This document shows positions 11,619-21,255 of a stretch of DNA of 64,000 nucleotides, one piece after another (position 1 is the first letter of the stretch; each line of letters starts with the position of its first letter). Made by a program: the position numbers and the translations under genes. This DNA is from Hondaea fermentalgiana (Eukaryota; Sar; Bigyra; Thraustochytrida; Thraustochytriidae), in contig NPFB01000091.1 in NCBI GenBank assembly GCA_014084085.1, positions 62,001-126,000 of the forward strand, given 5' to 3'. The notes below the pieces were generated by a model. The model saw only the letters and a program-made list of their open reading frames with translations, had not been told where the DNA came from and did no database searches.

Positions 11619-12809
11619 CTAAGGGTCAGCACCACCCAGCTGGATACGGAGAGCCTCTTCCTCGGTGAGCGGCGGCAATCGGCCAAAAGTGGCAGGAACG
11701 TTGTCCATGTACTCAACAACGGTCTCTGGCATGCCGGGCGACGATCTGACGTCGGTGTGCCGGGTCGTGGGCTCGGCGGGCGCAGCAGAAGTGCCGGAGG
11801 CACCGCTGCCACTCTCGGCGTAGCCAGCGGCGCTACCGCTATTTGCGGGCAGAATGCCCATCTCCTTGTCGATCACATCGCGCTTGCCGTAGCGAAAGTG
11901 AATCATGGGCTGCTTAAGCGGTTCAAGGTTGTCGTCGTGGCTGCTCTGCTGTGATGATGGTGCACTCGAGGTGTCCTCGCCGCTCGGGGTGGGCGTAGCG
12001 TCCGCGGCGCCTGACTTGGGCGCAGCGGCGCCATCGCCCGGCTCGATCTTGGCGATGGGCTGGTCCGTGTGCACGGTGTCCTCAACCTTGGCCAGCTGCT
12101 CCGTGAGCGTGCCAGCGACGGGCGAGCGAATGTCCACGGCGACCTTGTCGGTCTCGATGACGCAAATGACCTCGTCCACCTCGACGCTGTCACCGGGCTG
12201 CTTGATCCACTCAACGAGGTCGCCCTGCGTTACGGCCTCGCCCATGGCCGGCACGGGCACGGTAACGGGCTCCTGATCTGCGGCGGGCGCCTTGGGCGCC
12301 TCCTTGGCGGGTTCCTCGTCCTTTTTGTCGGCACCCGAGGAAGCCTTGGGCGAGGAGGCGGCAGCGTCTCCGAGCTCGATCTCGGCAATGGGTTGGTCCG
12401 TGTTGACAGTGTCCTCCACATTGGCCAGCTGCTTTGTGAGTGTGCCTGCGGCGGGCGAGCGGATGTCCACGGCGACCTTGTCGGTCTCGATGACGCAAAT
12501 GACCTCGTCCACCTCGACGCTGTCGCCGGGCTGCTTGAGCCACTCGACAATATCTCCCTGCGTCACAGCTTCGCCCATGGCCGGCACGGGGACCGTCACG
12601 GACTCCAGCTGCAGCCCGGATGCCCTGAATCCCCGGATGGACGCCGCCATCGCGCCCGCGTGCCTCTGCATCATCGCGGGCGCTGCATCCCCGGCGACGC
12701 CAAGCACGGACACGCGTCCTCCCAGGTGCGTCGCGACAGCCTTGTTGTTCCTGGCCACGCTCAGCGCCAGCGCCCTCGCCGGGCTCGCCTTGACGCACCT
12801 CGCCAGCAT
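11619..12809 (-). CDS. Mitochondrial two-lipoyl-domain protein fused to a KGD4/MRPS36 domain
   Basis: The 396-residue protein starts with a basic, Ala/Arg-rich segment typical of mitochondrial import. Two nearly identical lipoyl domains follow (about 70-147 and 181-258), each with VPVPAMGEAVTQGD and the lipoylation motif IETDKVAVD, with target lysines K111 and K222. There is no peripheral-subunit-binding domain and no catalytic acyltransferase domain, so it is not a complete E2. From about residue 298, KQPMIHFRYGKRD and the C-terminal VPATFGRLPPLTEEEALRIQLGG resemble KGD4/MRPS36, the small subunit that tethers E3 to the E2 core of 2-oxoglutarate dehydrogenase. The lipoyl domains are also closest in style to the oxoglutarate E2. 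I infer an E3-recruiting, lipoyl-bearing accessory subunit comparable in logic to PDH protein X. Alternative: a mis-joined gene model, though the frame is uninterrupted. Confidence 0.85.
   Translation of the reverse strand: MLARCVKASPARALALSVARNNKAVATHLGGRVSVLGVAGDAAPAMMQRHAGAMAASIRGFRASGLQLESVTVPVPAMGEAVTQGDIVEWLKQPGDSVEVDEVICVIETDKVAVDIRSPAAGTLTKQLANVEDTVNTDQPIAEIELGDAAASSPKASSGADKKDEEPAKEAPKAPAADQEPVTVPVPAMGEAVTQGDLVEWIKQPGDSVEVDEVICVIETDKVAVDIRSPVAGTLTEQLAKVEDTVHTDQPIAKIEPGDGAAAPKSGAADATPTPSGEDTSSAPSSQQSSHDDNLEPLKQPMIHFRYGKRDVIDKEMGILPANSGSAAGYAESGSGASGTSAAPAEPTTRHTDVRSSPGMPETVVEYMDNVPATFGRLPPLTEEEALRIQLGGADP
12036..12595 (-). repeat. Internal duplication encoding the two lipoyl domains
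   Basis: Two ~220-base segments (about 12036-12260 and 12372-12595) are nearly identical at the nucleotide level, including silent positions. This points to recent duplication or ongoing gene conversion of the lipoyl domain. Confidence 0.85.
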
Positions 12810-13500
12810 CGCGGCCGTCTACAATCCACGTGCGGAACCTCGACTGCTCGCAGGCCCCGCTCGCACCGCCAGCACCTCCAGCAGCGCTGCTCGTGCCGTC
12901 GCCGTCGTCGTCGTCGTCGTCGCAGGCGTCGCAGGCGTACGCTCGCTTCTCGCGCGCGATCCGCCAAGCTCCGGCGCTCAGGAAACCAGGCCGCGGCGCG
13001 GCGCGGCGAGACGACGCGGCGGAGGCCGCGCGGCGCAGCGCAGCTCNNNNNNNNNNNNNNNNNNNNNNNNNNNNNNNNNNNNNNNNNNNNNNNNNNNNNN
13101 NNNNNNNNNNNNNNNNNNNNNNNNNNNNNNNNNNNNNNNNNNNNNNCGGCTCGTGCGCTGCAGCCGCCTGCTGCTGCAGCCGAGCCCGCGAATCCGCGGT
13201 TTCGCCCGCGTCCCCGGGAGAAGCGGCCCGGAGAGACAGACGCAGGGCGAGGCAGGCGTAACGTCGGGAAACCGCCGCGAGGGGAACGGACAGGCAACGG
13301 GCACGTGCGCCAGACTGTTGGGGCACGCTAAAGCGCGAAGCACATTGCGCGACGCGCGAAGGGAGAGCAGAGCGGAGCGGGGGCTGCGGCGAGCCGGCGA
13401 GACGACGAGGACGCGGCCAGCCAGGCTGCCGGCAAGCCCGCCAGCAAGCCTGCTGTGAAGTTGACGAAGGGTCACAGAGGGAGAAGGGAACTGAGACAGG
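12810..13500. other. Divergent promoter region containing a scaffold gap
   Basis: The promoters of the leftward lipoyl-KGD4 gene and the rightward Ric8 gene lie here. The sequence is extremely GC-rich (GCC, CGTCGT and GCGGC runs) and is interrupted by 100 Ns. No gene was seen; open frames through it are long only because stop codons are rare in such DNA. Confidence 0.6.
13047..13146. other. Assembly gap (100 N)
   Basis: Exactly 100 unknown bases, the usual placeholder for a gap of unknown size, placed in very GC-rich DNA. Confidence 0.99.
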
Positions 13501-15215
13501 ATGCTCAAAGAGCGAGCCGCAAAGTTCGCAGAGGAGGCCGGGCAAAAGCTGACGCAGGGCGAGAGCCTTGGGAGCCTGTACGTGCGCAAGGAATGAGGAG
13601 ACGAATAGAGAGGAAACGATTGAGAGTGCATTTGTCCTCTTCTTCTTTTCTTCTTCTTCTTCTTCTTCTTCAAGCCTTCGTCTCTTGTTATACTTCGTTG
13701 GAGAACTGACAAACTTGAACAAACCATGCCAGCTTTGTGGACGAAAATGCGCAGGTAGACTTTTACAAGGACCTGGCACAATACATTCGGGAGGGCAAGG
13801 AGGTCGCGTCTGCGCTCGAAGCCACGAAGATCGCACTTTGCGAGCGCAAGCCCGCCATTAAACCTCTCAGCGAAGACCCGGAAGTGCTCGCAGGTGTCTG
13901 CGCTGCTGCCGCAGAGCATCTCGGGTCCAAAGTTTCCCACGACGCGCTCAAGTGTCTCAACAATGCATTGTTTGATAATCCGCCTGCACAAAGCGTCTTC
14001 CAGTCGATCGACCTTGCACGAGGAGCGCAACCGCTCGCGCAAGTCCTCGCTCAAACACAGGACCTTGAGGCGCTCAAACTCGCGGGAAACGTGGGAATGA
14101 TCATCATTGCCGCGCGTCAGGGCGACGCTAGTGCTGAAGCTAACGCTGGCGCTGCGTCCGAGGCGGCTGGAGTAAGTAGTCAAGATTCCAGCACAGATGC
14201 ACAAGACGAGCAAGTAGCCACCGAGACCGCCGCATTGGCCGAGGCTGCACTTCAGGGGGCGGTCACGCTCGCGGCACAGCTACACGGCAGCACTGACGGC
14301 GATGAAGAAGATGCACTAAATCTATTTGCTGGCGAGGACAAAGGCGCAGCCGCGCGCGCGGCATTGACGGCCTGCTTCAAGCTCATTTATGCTGCCATGG
14401 TCGTGCAAGCAGACGTGCTCGCCTCGCGCGCGGCCGTGTCTCGGGCCTCACGCGCGGGCATTGACGCCCAAGGACTGGCGGCCTTTCTGGACAGTCTACG
14501 ACTTGACGCGCAAGAGACGCCCATGATTGACAGGTTTGCTCTAGCAGTCGTACAGACGCTGTGTGCTGCGCAGCCCGCCAGCGACGCCACAACGAGCGAT
14601 ACGCAGCGCGCAGAGCAGCACAGCGTGCGCGAGGTTCGACTGCAAGCTGCCAGTGTGGCCATGCTCGCGTGCGAGATCGAGGGCTTTTGTGAGCTCTTTG
14701 TGCGTAGGGGCGGTCTGAAAGGACTGCTCGAGATTTTGGACTTTTCTCTATGCGAAATTGCCAGCGAGGTTACGGATCCCGTCCGCGCTGTGCAGACCGT
14801 GGGCGAACTCATGCCCTATATTATCACATGCACGCGTGTGGTCCAGGAGTCGCGGCGCGGTCTCGAGGAGGCACAGGCGCGCGTCTTTCCTCGTACAATT
14901 CCGCCCCTGGTTCGGGGAGACACCGAAACGGACGCCGCGTTTGACGCCCGGGGAAAAGAGCGACAAATGGCTGGCGATACCCCGAAAGATGTTCTCGGGG
15001 GCCGGCTCATTGTCTTCCTCACTTGCCTCAACTCGAGCTTGAAACGCTGCGTCGGTGAACTCCTTTACGAGCTCTGCGATCAGAGTCCGAACGAAATGTC
15101 GCGGCGGTGCGGATACGGAAATGCTGCGCACATGATTGCCATCAAGGCTGGGACCATTGGTGACATTCTCAAAAAGCAGGACGAGGATCGCGCGCGCCGC
15201 AACGAGGCTCAATAG
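13501..15215 (+). CDS. Ric8/synembryn-type G-alpha chaperone and exchange factor (two exons)
   Basis: Ric8 proteins fold and act as nucleotide-exchange factors for heterotrimeric G-alpha subunits. The gene model is exon 1 13501-13577 and exon 2 13733-15215. The donor GTACGT at 13578 and acceptor CCAG at 13732, preceded by a CTT-rich tract, give ESLGSL-FVDENAQVDFYKDL in frame and 519 residues. Without splicing there is no ATG for the body of the protein. Helical armadillo-like sequence includes HDALKCLNNALFDNPPAQSV, matching the Ric8 LKCLCN repeat. The C-terminal LKRCVGELLYELCDQ and GYGNAAHMIA match the conserved Ric8 end (GxGNAAGLLA). An acidic, Ala-rich loop at about 150-190 is lineage-specific. 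Its expected partner G-alpha is not in the window. Confidence 0.85.
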
Positions 15216-15707
15216 ACCCTACTGTACCCTAGGCCCAGGCTTTGAGATTGTGTGTGTAAAAGTGGATGCTTCTTTCTTGATGCAGGTCAAAAGCGAGCTC
15301 ATGATGGAGTCCATGAAGAAAATAAAAGAGGTTGGCAAACGCCAACTTTTGACGGGGCCTTGCTCGCCATTGATTTTTAAACGGTGTCGAGTGCACAATT
15401 GTCGCCCCGGTCGTCACGTCGCCCACGGGCGTGCGTCGCGTCGCCTCGGACAACGAGAACGCACGCCCCTCGAGCGCAATAAATGAGACACCGCTTCCGC
15501 AATCGTCCGCTTCAATTGTGGAAGAGTCGCTGCTTGTTTCCTGATACCTCGGACAACGAGAACGCACGCCCTCCGAGCGCAATAATCGAGACACCGCTTC
15601 CGCAATCGTCCGCTTCAATTGGCTGCTTGTTTCCTGATACAGGTCGAAACTAAGAGTATAGAGTCGCAAAGAAGAAGAGATCAGTGAAACATCGTGCCCA
15701 GGTGCTT
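15216..15707. other. Convergent intergenic region with decayed gene-end duplicates
   Basis: Nearly 500 bases between the Ric8 stop and the GPKOW stop. Most of it is taken up by degenerate copies of the GPKOW 3' coding end (separate entry). An AATAAA at 15478-15483 could serve as a polyadenylation signal for Ric8. Confidence 0.6.
15349..15640 (-). pseudogene. Tandem, degenerate duplicates of the last KOW segment of the adjacent GPKOW gene
   Basis: The stretch 15349-15470 aligns with 15750-15875 inside the GPKOW gene. Shared blocks include GACGGGGCC-TGCTCGCCAT, GCCCACGGGCG and CCTCGGACAACGAGAACGC. A second, shorter copy begins at 15547, about 103 bases after the equivalent point of the first. 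The two share a further block ending GCTTCCGCAATCGTCCGC. Reading frames are broken relative to the parent, so these look like decaying tandem duplicates downstream of the live stop codon. An alternative 3' exon function cannot be excluded. Confidence 0.75.
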
Positions 15708-17297
15708 TTACTTTAGGACGACGAGCTCCGCCACCTCATCGTAGTCAAGTTTGACGGGGCCATGCTCGCCATCAATTTGGACGGTAGCGAGTGCGCGACT
15801 GTTGCTCCGGTCCACAAGTTGCCCACGGGCGCCCGTGGCGCGGCCTCGGACAACAAGAACACGCCCTCCACGCTTGGGTAACGCCGTGCTGAGCTGAGAC
15901 TGTCTGGCGTTGACGAGAGCGCGTGATTCGAGACGAACCGCAGCGCTTGCGCGGTCGTCCTCTCCGCTCTTGACTGACTCAACAACTCCCTTTTCGCCGA
16001 CCAATCTACCATCGCCCACCGACCGCGAGATGATGCGCACACGAATGCCGGGCATGAGCCAGCTTCGATGTCGTCGTGCATCCCGCCTCGCTTTCTTTGA
16101 CCCCCTTGCCACGTCATCGTCACCATTATCGTCGTACATGTTTCCTTCGTCTCTTTCATGTCTGTGCATTCGTTTTCTGCTCTTTTTATCCTTTTTGTGT
16201 TTCTTCTCTTCCTTTCTTTTGCGCTTGGATGACTTTTTGCTCCCGTTTCGCTTGCTCGCCTCCACGTCGTCGCCGCTGCTGGACTCGTCATCGTCGTCAT
16301 TTCGGGCCTTGGTGACTCGTGCAAGAACGCGATTACGAAAGGCGATACACGGGTTTTCGTCGGCGAGCTGTGTATGGTCGACAACTTCCACCAAGTCCCG
16401 CTTGACCTTAACAATCCGATCATCCTCCTCGCTACTTACAGCAACAACGTCATTGTCAACCTCGACGAGAATATTATTCAATCCCGGAACGGAGTCTGCC
16501 TGAGTGACGACGCCAAAGATTTGATCGTCATCCTTGGCGCTGGTTTGCGCGCCATCTTCTGCTTTCTGAAGTGAGAGTCCTCGTTCATCGTTGCCCAGAG
16601 GTTTTAAGATTGACTTGGGGAATTTCACGAGACTTCCGTCCTCGATCCATCCTGGTCGAAACTTTGGCGTTGCACTTGTTGCATTCGTGTCATTGACAGA
16701 GGAGGTTTTCTTCTCAGCCTGTCCGCTTTCAGCAAGCTTGCGACGCTTGCGCTCTTTGAGAAGTGCTTCAATATCCTGCTTTGGGGTGGCACCAAGACCT
16801 AGAAGCGCGGGCCGCGGGATGCTCGGCGCAGGGCCAGCGGCGCTAGATCCTTTTTCTCCATTCCCTGCTGCCGGATTCCAGCCCATGCCGCGAAGCATGG
16901 CAGCGCCAAAGTCATCGATAGATACAGCCTCGTATTGCTTCTCTGAGGAGTCTGGGAGATCTTGGATGTGTCTCTCGAGGCGTTCCTTCTCGTCAGCAAT
17001 GGCGCGAATTGCCGCTGGCTGGTTGCGCAAGAGCATCGGCAAGGACTCGTCCACATCTTTAGATTTCACGAGCGGGATGACCACTGGTTCTTTCGGCTCG
17101 GCGTCAGCTTCGTCAGCCGCGTCTCGCAACTGTGAGCTATTGCGCCTAGATCTCTCGTCCTCTTCCTCTTCCTCTTCCGCCGCCGCAAAGGCGTCGTCGA
17201 CCTCCTCACCCTGCTCCTTGCCATCGTGCTGGTTGCTGTGGACGCCCCGTCGCGTCTTGAGCTTGACGGCCCGAAAGCTGCTGGCCGAAGAATCCAT
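15708..17297 (-). CDS. G-patch and KOW domain splicing factor (GPKOW / Spp2 / MOS2 family)
   Basis: A 529-residue nuclear protein predicted to activate the spliceosomal helicase Prp2/DHX16 through its G-patch. The G-patch core is YEAVSIDDFGAAMLRGMGW at about 122-140, the form characteristic of GPKOW. A basic Lys/Arg/Asp-rich low-complexity region precedes two KOW-like segments. The first begins WLMPGIRVRIISRSVGDGR and the second GGRVLVVRGRATGARGQLV, ending at the stop. The N terminus contains an acidic Glu run (about 41-47). The first ATG is at 17297; the open frame extends upstream only from a GTG through purine-rich leader sequence. Its 3' end has been copied in tandem just downstream. Confidence 0.88.
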   Translation of the reverse strand: MDSSASSFRAVKLKTRRGVHSNQHDGKEQGEEVDDAFAAAEEEEEEDERSRRNSSQLRDAADEADAEPKEPVVIPLVKSKDVDESLPMLLRNQPAAIRAIADEKERLERHIQDLPDSSEKQYEAVSIDDFGAAMLRGMGWNPAAGNGEKGSSAAGPAPSIPRPALLGLGATPKQDIEALLKERKRRKLAESGQAEKKTSSVNDTNATSATPKFRPGWIEDGSLVKFPKSILKPLGNDERGLSLQKAEDGAQTSAKDDDQIFGVVTQADSVPGLNNILVEVDNDVVAVSSEEDDRIVKVKRDLVEVVDHTQLADENPCIAFRNRVLARVTKARNDDDDESSSGDDVEASKRNGSKKSSKRKRKEEKKHKKDKKSRKRMHRHERDEGNMYDDNGDDDVARGSKKARRDARRHRSWLMPGIRVRIISRSVGDGRLVGEKGVVESVKSGEDDRASAAVRLESRALVNARQSQLSTALPKRGGRVLVVRGRATGARGQLVDRSNSRALATVQIDGEHGPVKLDYDEVAELVVLK

Positions 17298-18048
17298 CCG
17301 CCCTCCCTCCCTCCGTTCCTCCGTTCCTCCCTCCGTTTTCCCCTCCTTCCCGTGGCGCGGGGTTGTCGCCACGCCGCGCGCAGGTCGCTAGCAACGTCGA
17401 ATCTGGACGTTTGCTTGTTTGCTGCTTGCTTGCTTGCTGCTTGCTGCTTGCTTTCTTGTTCGCAACTTTCTCGTGCAGAGTGATGACCCAGGGGAGGGGT
17501 ACGCGCAGCGCGCACCCATTGGTGCACACCTCCCGAGTACACACCGTTTGACTGAGGCAGACAGGACTGGATGCTGCTGCCGGTGCGGCCTGCTGGCTGC
17601 TGTTGGGGACAGGCGTCCGCGCCGCGCAGCGCGGAGTCCAATTCCACGGTGGTTCTCATTGTCCCGTAGGACCCGAGTGGCCCTCGCGCGCAGTGCAGAC
17701 AGCGTTCGTGCGAGTGCGGAGATGGGCAGCGCAGCCTATACTTGATTGCATGACTCGGAGTGTGGTGAGTTCTTTCTTCGAAGTTGGCAGCGGAAAACCT
17801 CGACTCGGAGAAGAGCGACTGCAGTTGGCGAGTCAGGGCCGCGCGGAAAGACGCGTCAAGGGGGTAACCTCCCATACACTGGCAGAATAGGACTCGCGCT
17901 CGCACCAAAATCACTTGCTCGCTCGTGAACCGTGTGTCCGGGCCGTCTCCGACAGGGCGTCGGAGATCACCTGCAAGCAAGGCTGGCCCCAACACGCGCG
18001 TGCGCGTGCGTGCTTTGGTGACAGGCATTGAGAGACGCGTGAGCGAGG
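17298..18048. other. Divergent promoter region (GPKOW / ankyrin protein)
   Basis: About 750 bases. It contains a CCCTCC/CCGTTCCTCC-rich leader next to GPKOW and TTGCTTGCTGC repeats at about 17410-17455. No gene was recognised. Confidence 0.55.
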
Positions 18049-20544
18049 ATGACAACGCTGCCATCCTTACAGGGAGGCGCAAGCGTAGGAGCTGCAAGCT
18101 CTTCACATGACGTGTTTGCGAGGGGTGAGGATGAGGACGCAGAGACCGCGGGCGACCTCCGTGCCGTCCTGCTAAGCTGCATTCGAGAGGGCAACGGGGA
18201 ACAAGCCCTCGCAATTGCACAGTCCGGCAAGGTGCTGCCGCAAAAGCACGCGCGCGTCAAGCCTGGGCAAGCCGGAATCGACTTTCCTCTCGAGGTCGCT
18301 GCTGCGTTTGGAAATCAACAAGTCGTGGCTGCCCTTCTCGAGAAGGGCTTTGCGGCAGAGCACACCAAAAGTCTTATTAAAGCTGGTGCCTCCGAGGCTA
18401 CGACTTCAGCTGATGACCCTTCGAGCAGCAGCGGCAGCGGCGGCGGCGGCCAATCAGTGGCAAATGACAACGATTCGCGCCTTGGCGGGAGTCCCTCTTC
18501 ACATTCGATATCGCACAACCACATAGCCACGGCTTCCTCGTCTGCTCTGGGCGCAGCAATGTCGTCATCGACATCATCAAACCGATTTCAGCCTACACGA
18601 CCTCGATCCATGAGCCGCAAGTCTGTGCAGAGTAGCAGCAGCTACAGTAGCGGCAAGTCGAGAGGACGGATTTCGCGGGGTATTGGGAGCCAAGGCAACC
18701 TTCACAACGGGTTTAGCGGAGGCAGCGGCAACAATCAAAGCGGCCGCGTCTCAAATGCAGATGCTCCACGCCATGTGCACTTCTTTCGCACGCAGCCTCG
18801 AAGCCGGCCAAAGCCGGGCATCTACAGTCCGCTGCACTGGGCGTGCTACAAGGGACATCTCGGCATCGTCTGCCTGCTACTTCGATACGGCTTTGACCCG
18901 TCAAGTGTGGACACCGATGGCAACACTGCATTGCATCTCGCTGCCACGGCGTGCAGCGAAACGTCTGATAAGGACTGTCAGCACGCCGTTATTATCGAGG
19001 TTTTACTCAGCGAGAACGTCGACATTTTTGCGCGCAACATGTTTGGCAACCGTGCGCTGCAGCTTGCAACAGACGCTCGCGCCAAGCTTCTGCTACAGCG
19101 CGCCGAGCAGGATGATCGTACTCGCAGCGGCCTTTTGTCTTTGTCGCGCATCATTCAGGCCGAAGAGACGTTGTCCAAATTGCTCAATTCCATCTTTCGA
19201 GACAATGCGCACGAGGAGGAAAATGCTGAGAATGGCCACGACATCTTTGCGACGCGCGTTTCGTCCGATCGAGCCGACGCTGCAGCGCCCTCTTCATCTG
19301 TGGCAATGGCCCCCTTACTTGGTCGTATTCCTGCGGACGACGTTGTCGAGCAGACCCCAGAGGAAGCTCGCGCCAAATTGGAGATGCAGCGCGCCGCGCA
19401 GATTAAAGCGAGCCGCACCGACGCGCTAACGGTTCTCACCATCTCTTTGCGACGGCGAATCCATGATCTCGCCAAAGCTGTGGACGTGGCCATCGCCTGC
19501 AAAGTCAACAAGAATCTCCTTGCTCTCGGTAAGCGCACCTTGCGTGAGCTGACACATCGGCAACACTGCGAAACGGCTTCGCTCAAGATGCTAGGCGACC
19601 TCGTCGATGAATCAAACGTTGTCTATCTGCGGACGTACGCGGGCATTTTGCGCAAAGCGCGCGAGGTCAACGTAGCTCGGCATGTCTTTCTGCGCACATC
19701 TCGCGTTTACCTTTATATGGAGTCCAAAATGCGTCTTCAGACCCTCTATACTAGCCTCATTGCTCGCGAAATGGCTTCCGAGGAAATCCCCGTGGATCTT
19801 GTGTGGGAACTCAACGCAAGCCTGCAGGCTTTTGTACAGCGGCGAATTTATTTTGGCGCAAGGAAGCCCAGCAACCTTTTGCAAGACCCAAGCGAAATGG
19901 CGCACGCTGCACTAAGCGGGGACGGACTCCCCGTTTCGAGGAGCGATCCTAGCACAGCGTCAGGCAAGAAGGGTCGCGGAGCCAATGGCGGTGGCGGAAA
20001 GCGAGGTAAAAAGGGAAATGGGGGGCGTAAGGGTAAAAAGGCAGACGCTTCCGATCTTGCAGATGGAGAGCAAAAGTCGGCAGAGGAGTTGGCTGCCGAG
20101 GCCGAGGCCGCAGCGGCTCGAGCAGAAGCTGCACGTGCAGAGGCACTTTTCAACGAGGACCCGGACGATTTTCTCATGCGCACGGCTGGTGCTCTTCTCC
20201 TTCGCTTGCGAATTGAAGTGGAATTTACTGAACTGTCAACCAAGACATTTGCCAAATCCGACTGGCCTGATTCTGCGGCTCACATTGCTGCTCTCGAAGG
20301 TGCTCTGCATCGCCTAGATGAGCTCGCCCTTCAATGCGAAGCCCTCACGCGGGTCGATTGCGGCGCGACTGTGAGCGAGGACATACTGTTGGCTGGCCTC
20401 GCGCGTTCGCGACAGCTACAGCGCGATCTCAAAACTGCTAAGCGTAATCTTGCTGACAAGGAAGCCCAATCTGAAGCCGGCGAAGACGACCTTGCGCCGA
20501 AAGCGAGCAAGGGCAAAAAGCGCGGCGGCAAGGGTAAGAACTAG
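18049..20544 (+). CDS. Ankyrin-repeat protein with long helical and Lys-rich C-terminal region
   Basis: An 831-residue protein that I cannot assign to a named family. Ankyrin-type repeats are seen at about 75-105 (DFPLEVAAAFGNQQVVAALLEKG) and 258-345, with canonical SPLHWACYKGHLGIVCLLL and GNTALHLAAT. A Ser/Gly-rich linker of ~140 residues separates them. The second half is predicted mostly helical (for example VARHVFLRTSRVYLYMESK) and includes a Lys/Gly-rich patch and an Ala/Glu helix at about 655-705. The C terminus is Lys/Gly-rich (KGKKRGGKGKN). The start is a clear ATG after in-frame stops. Ankyrin repeats imply protein-protein binding; the partner and pathway are unknown. Confidence 0.85.
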   Translation: MTTLPSLQGGASVGAASSSHDVFARGEDEDAETAGDLRAVLLSCIREGNGEQALAIAQSGKVLPQKHARVKPGQAGIDFPLEVAAAFGNQQVVAALLEKGFAAEHTKSLIKAGASEATTSADDPSSSSGSGGGGQSVANDNDSRLGGSPSSHSISHNHIATASSSALGAAMSSSTSSNRFQPTRPRSMSRKSVQSSSSYSSGKSRGRISRGIGSQGNLHNGFSGGSGNNQSGRVSNADAPRHVHFFRTQPRSRPKPGIYSPLHWACYKGHLGIVCLLLRYGFDPSSVDTDGNTALHLAATACSETSDKDCQHAVIIEVLLSENVDIFARNMFGNRALQLATDARAKLLLQRAEQDDRTRSGLLSLSRIIQAEETLSKLLNSIFRDNAHEEENAENGHDIFATRVSSDRADAAAPSSSVAMAPLLGRIPADDVVEQTPEEARAKLEMQRAAQIKASRTDALTVLTISLRRRIHDLAKAVDVAIACKVNKNLLALGKRTLRELTHRQHCETASLKMLGDLVDESNVVYLRTYAGILRKAREVNVARHVFLRTSRVYLYMESKMRLQTLYTSLIAREMASEEIPVDLVWELNASLQAFVQRRIYFGARKPSNLLQDPSEMAHAALSGDGLPVSRSDPSTASGKKGRGANGGGGKRGKKGNGGRKGKKADASDLADGEQKSAEELAAEAEAAAARAEAARAEALFNEDPDDFLMRTAGALLLRLRIEVEFTELSTKTFAKSDWPDSAAHIAALEGALHRLDELALQCEALTRVDCGATVSEDILLAGLARSRQLQRDLKTAKRNLADKEAQSEAGEDDLAPKASKGKKRGGKGKN

Positions 20545-20948
20545 AGAATCAAATGATCGGAGCCTTTATAGAGAATCGGTCAAGGCTTTTCTTCTTCATC
20601 TTCTTCTTCTTCTTCTGAGCGTGCATGCAATATTTTTGAGCCACACGTTGCTTGTCTCCTTTTAGGCGACCCCTCTAATGGAAAAGAAATTCGTTGCGCA
20701 GAAACCATCACTTGGCGAAGCCCGACAGACAAATTAAAATTTTAGGCTATCCTGAGTGGTCAGTCGATAGAGACTGCAGCGTATGCCGATCTTGTGCCCG
20801 ACATAAGACTATCTTTCAAAAAATTTCTTCGAAACGATTGCAGGACTCCATAGTTACGTTGTTGCGTAGTCAAGAGGTCACCATAGTTCACGAAAGTGCG
20901 ATTTGTCACAGGTGGTATACTATACCTAGTCCCTTTGGTGCTGAGTGC
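20545..20948. other. Convergent intergenic region (ankyrin protein / LRRC56)
   Basis: About 400 bases of lower-GC sequence with a CTTCTT repeat at 20588-20617. It holds two 3' UTRs; no tRNA-like fold or coding signal was recognised. Confidence 0.55.
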
Positions 20949-21223
20949 TTAGCGCACCTTTTCCTCCTCCATGCCAAGAGGAGACGCGCAGTCAGATAGA
21001 ACGTCCGCATGGTCATACAGCTCGTCGAACTTGTTCATGTCTTGGTTAACGCTGCAGCTTGTCACAGGGCTCACGATAGAAGAAGCTGACGCCTGACGTT
21101 TCTTTGGTGGGTGTGGTCGCGTTGCGTAGGTGCGTGTGTGTGACAAAGACGGTTTGGCGCTTGGTTTGCGCCGCACAAAGCGAGAGCGCGGAGACTCCGT
21201 GTTATTGTTGTTATTGTTGTTGT

Positions 21224-21255
<32 letters not shown>

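Noticed and set aside
12211..14213. Open frames running through the N gap at 13047-13146
   Set aside because: They read through unknown bases and GC-rich promoter DNA and have no protein-like features.
13737..15215. Unspliced Ric8 frame starting at 13737
   Set aside because: That codon is GTG and sits just after a splice acceptor; the upstream ATG exon at 13501-13577 joins in phase with good splice sites.
20694..20940. Possible tRNA or small RNA in the ankyrin/LRRC56 intergenic region
   Set aside because: No A-box/B-box pair (no GGTTCGANTCC-like element) and no cloverleaf was found by eye here or elsewhere in the window.
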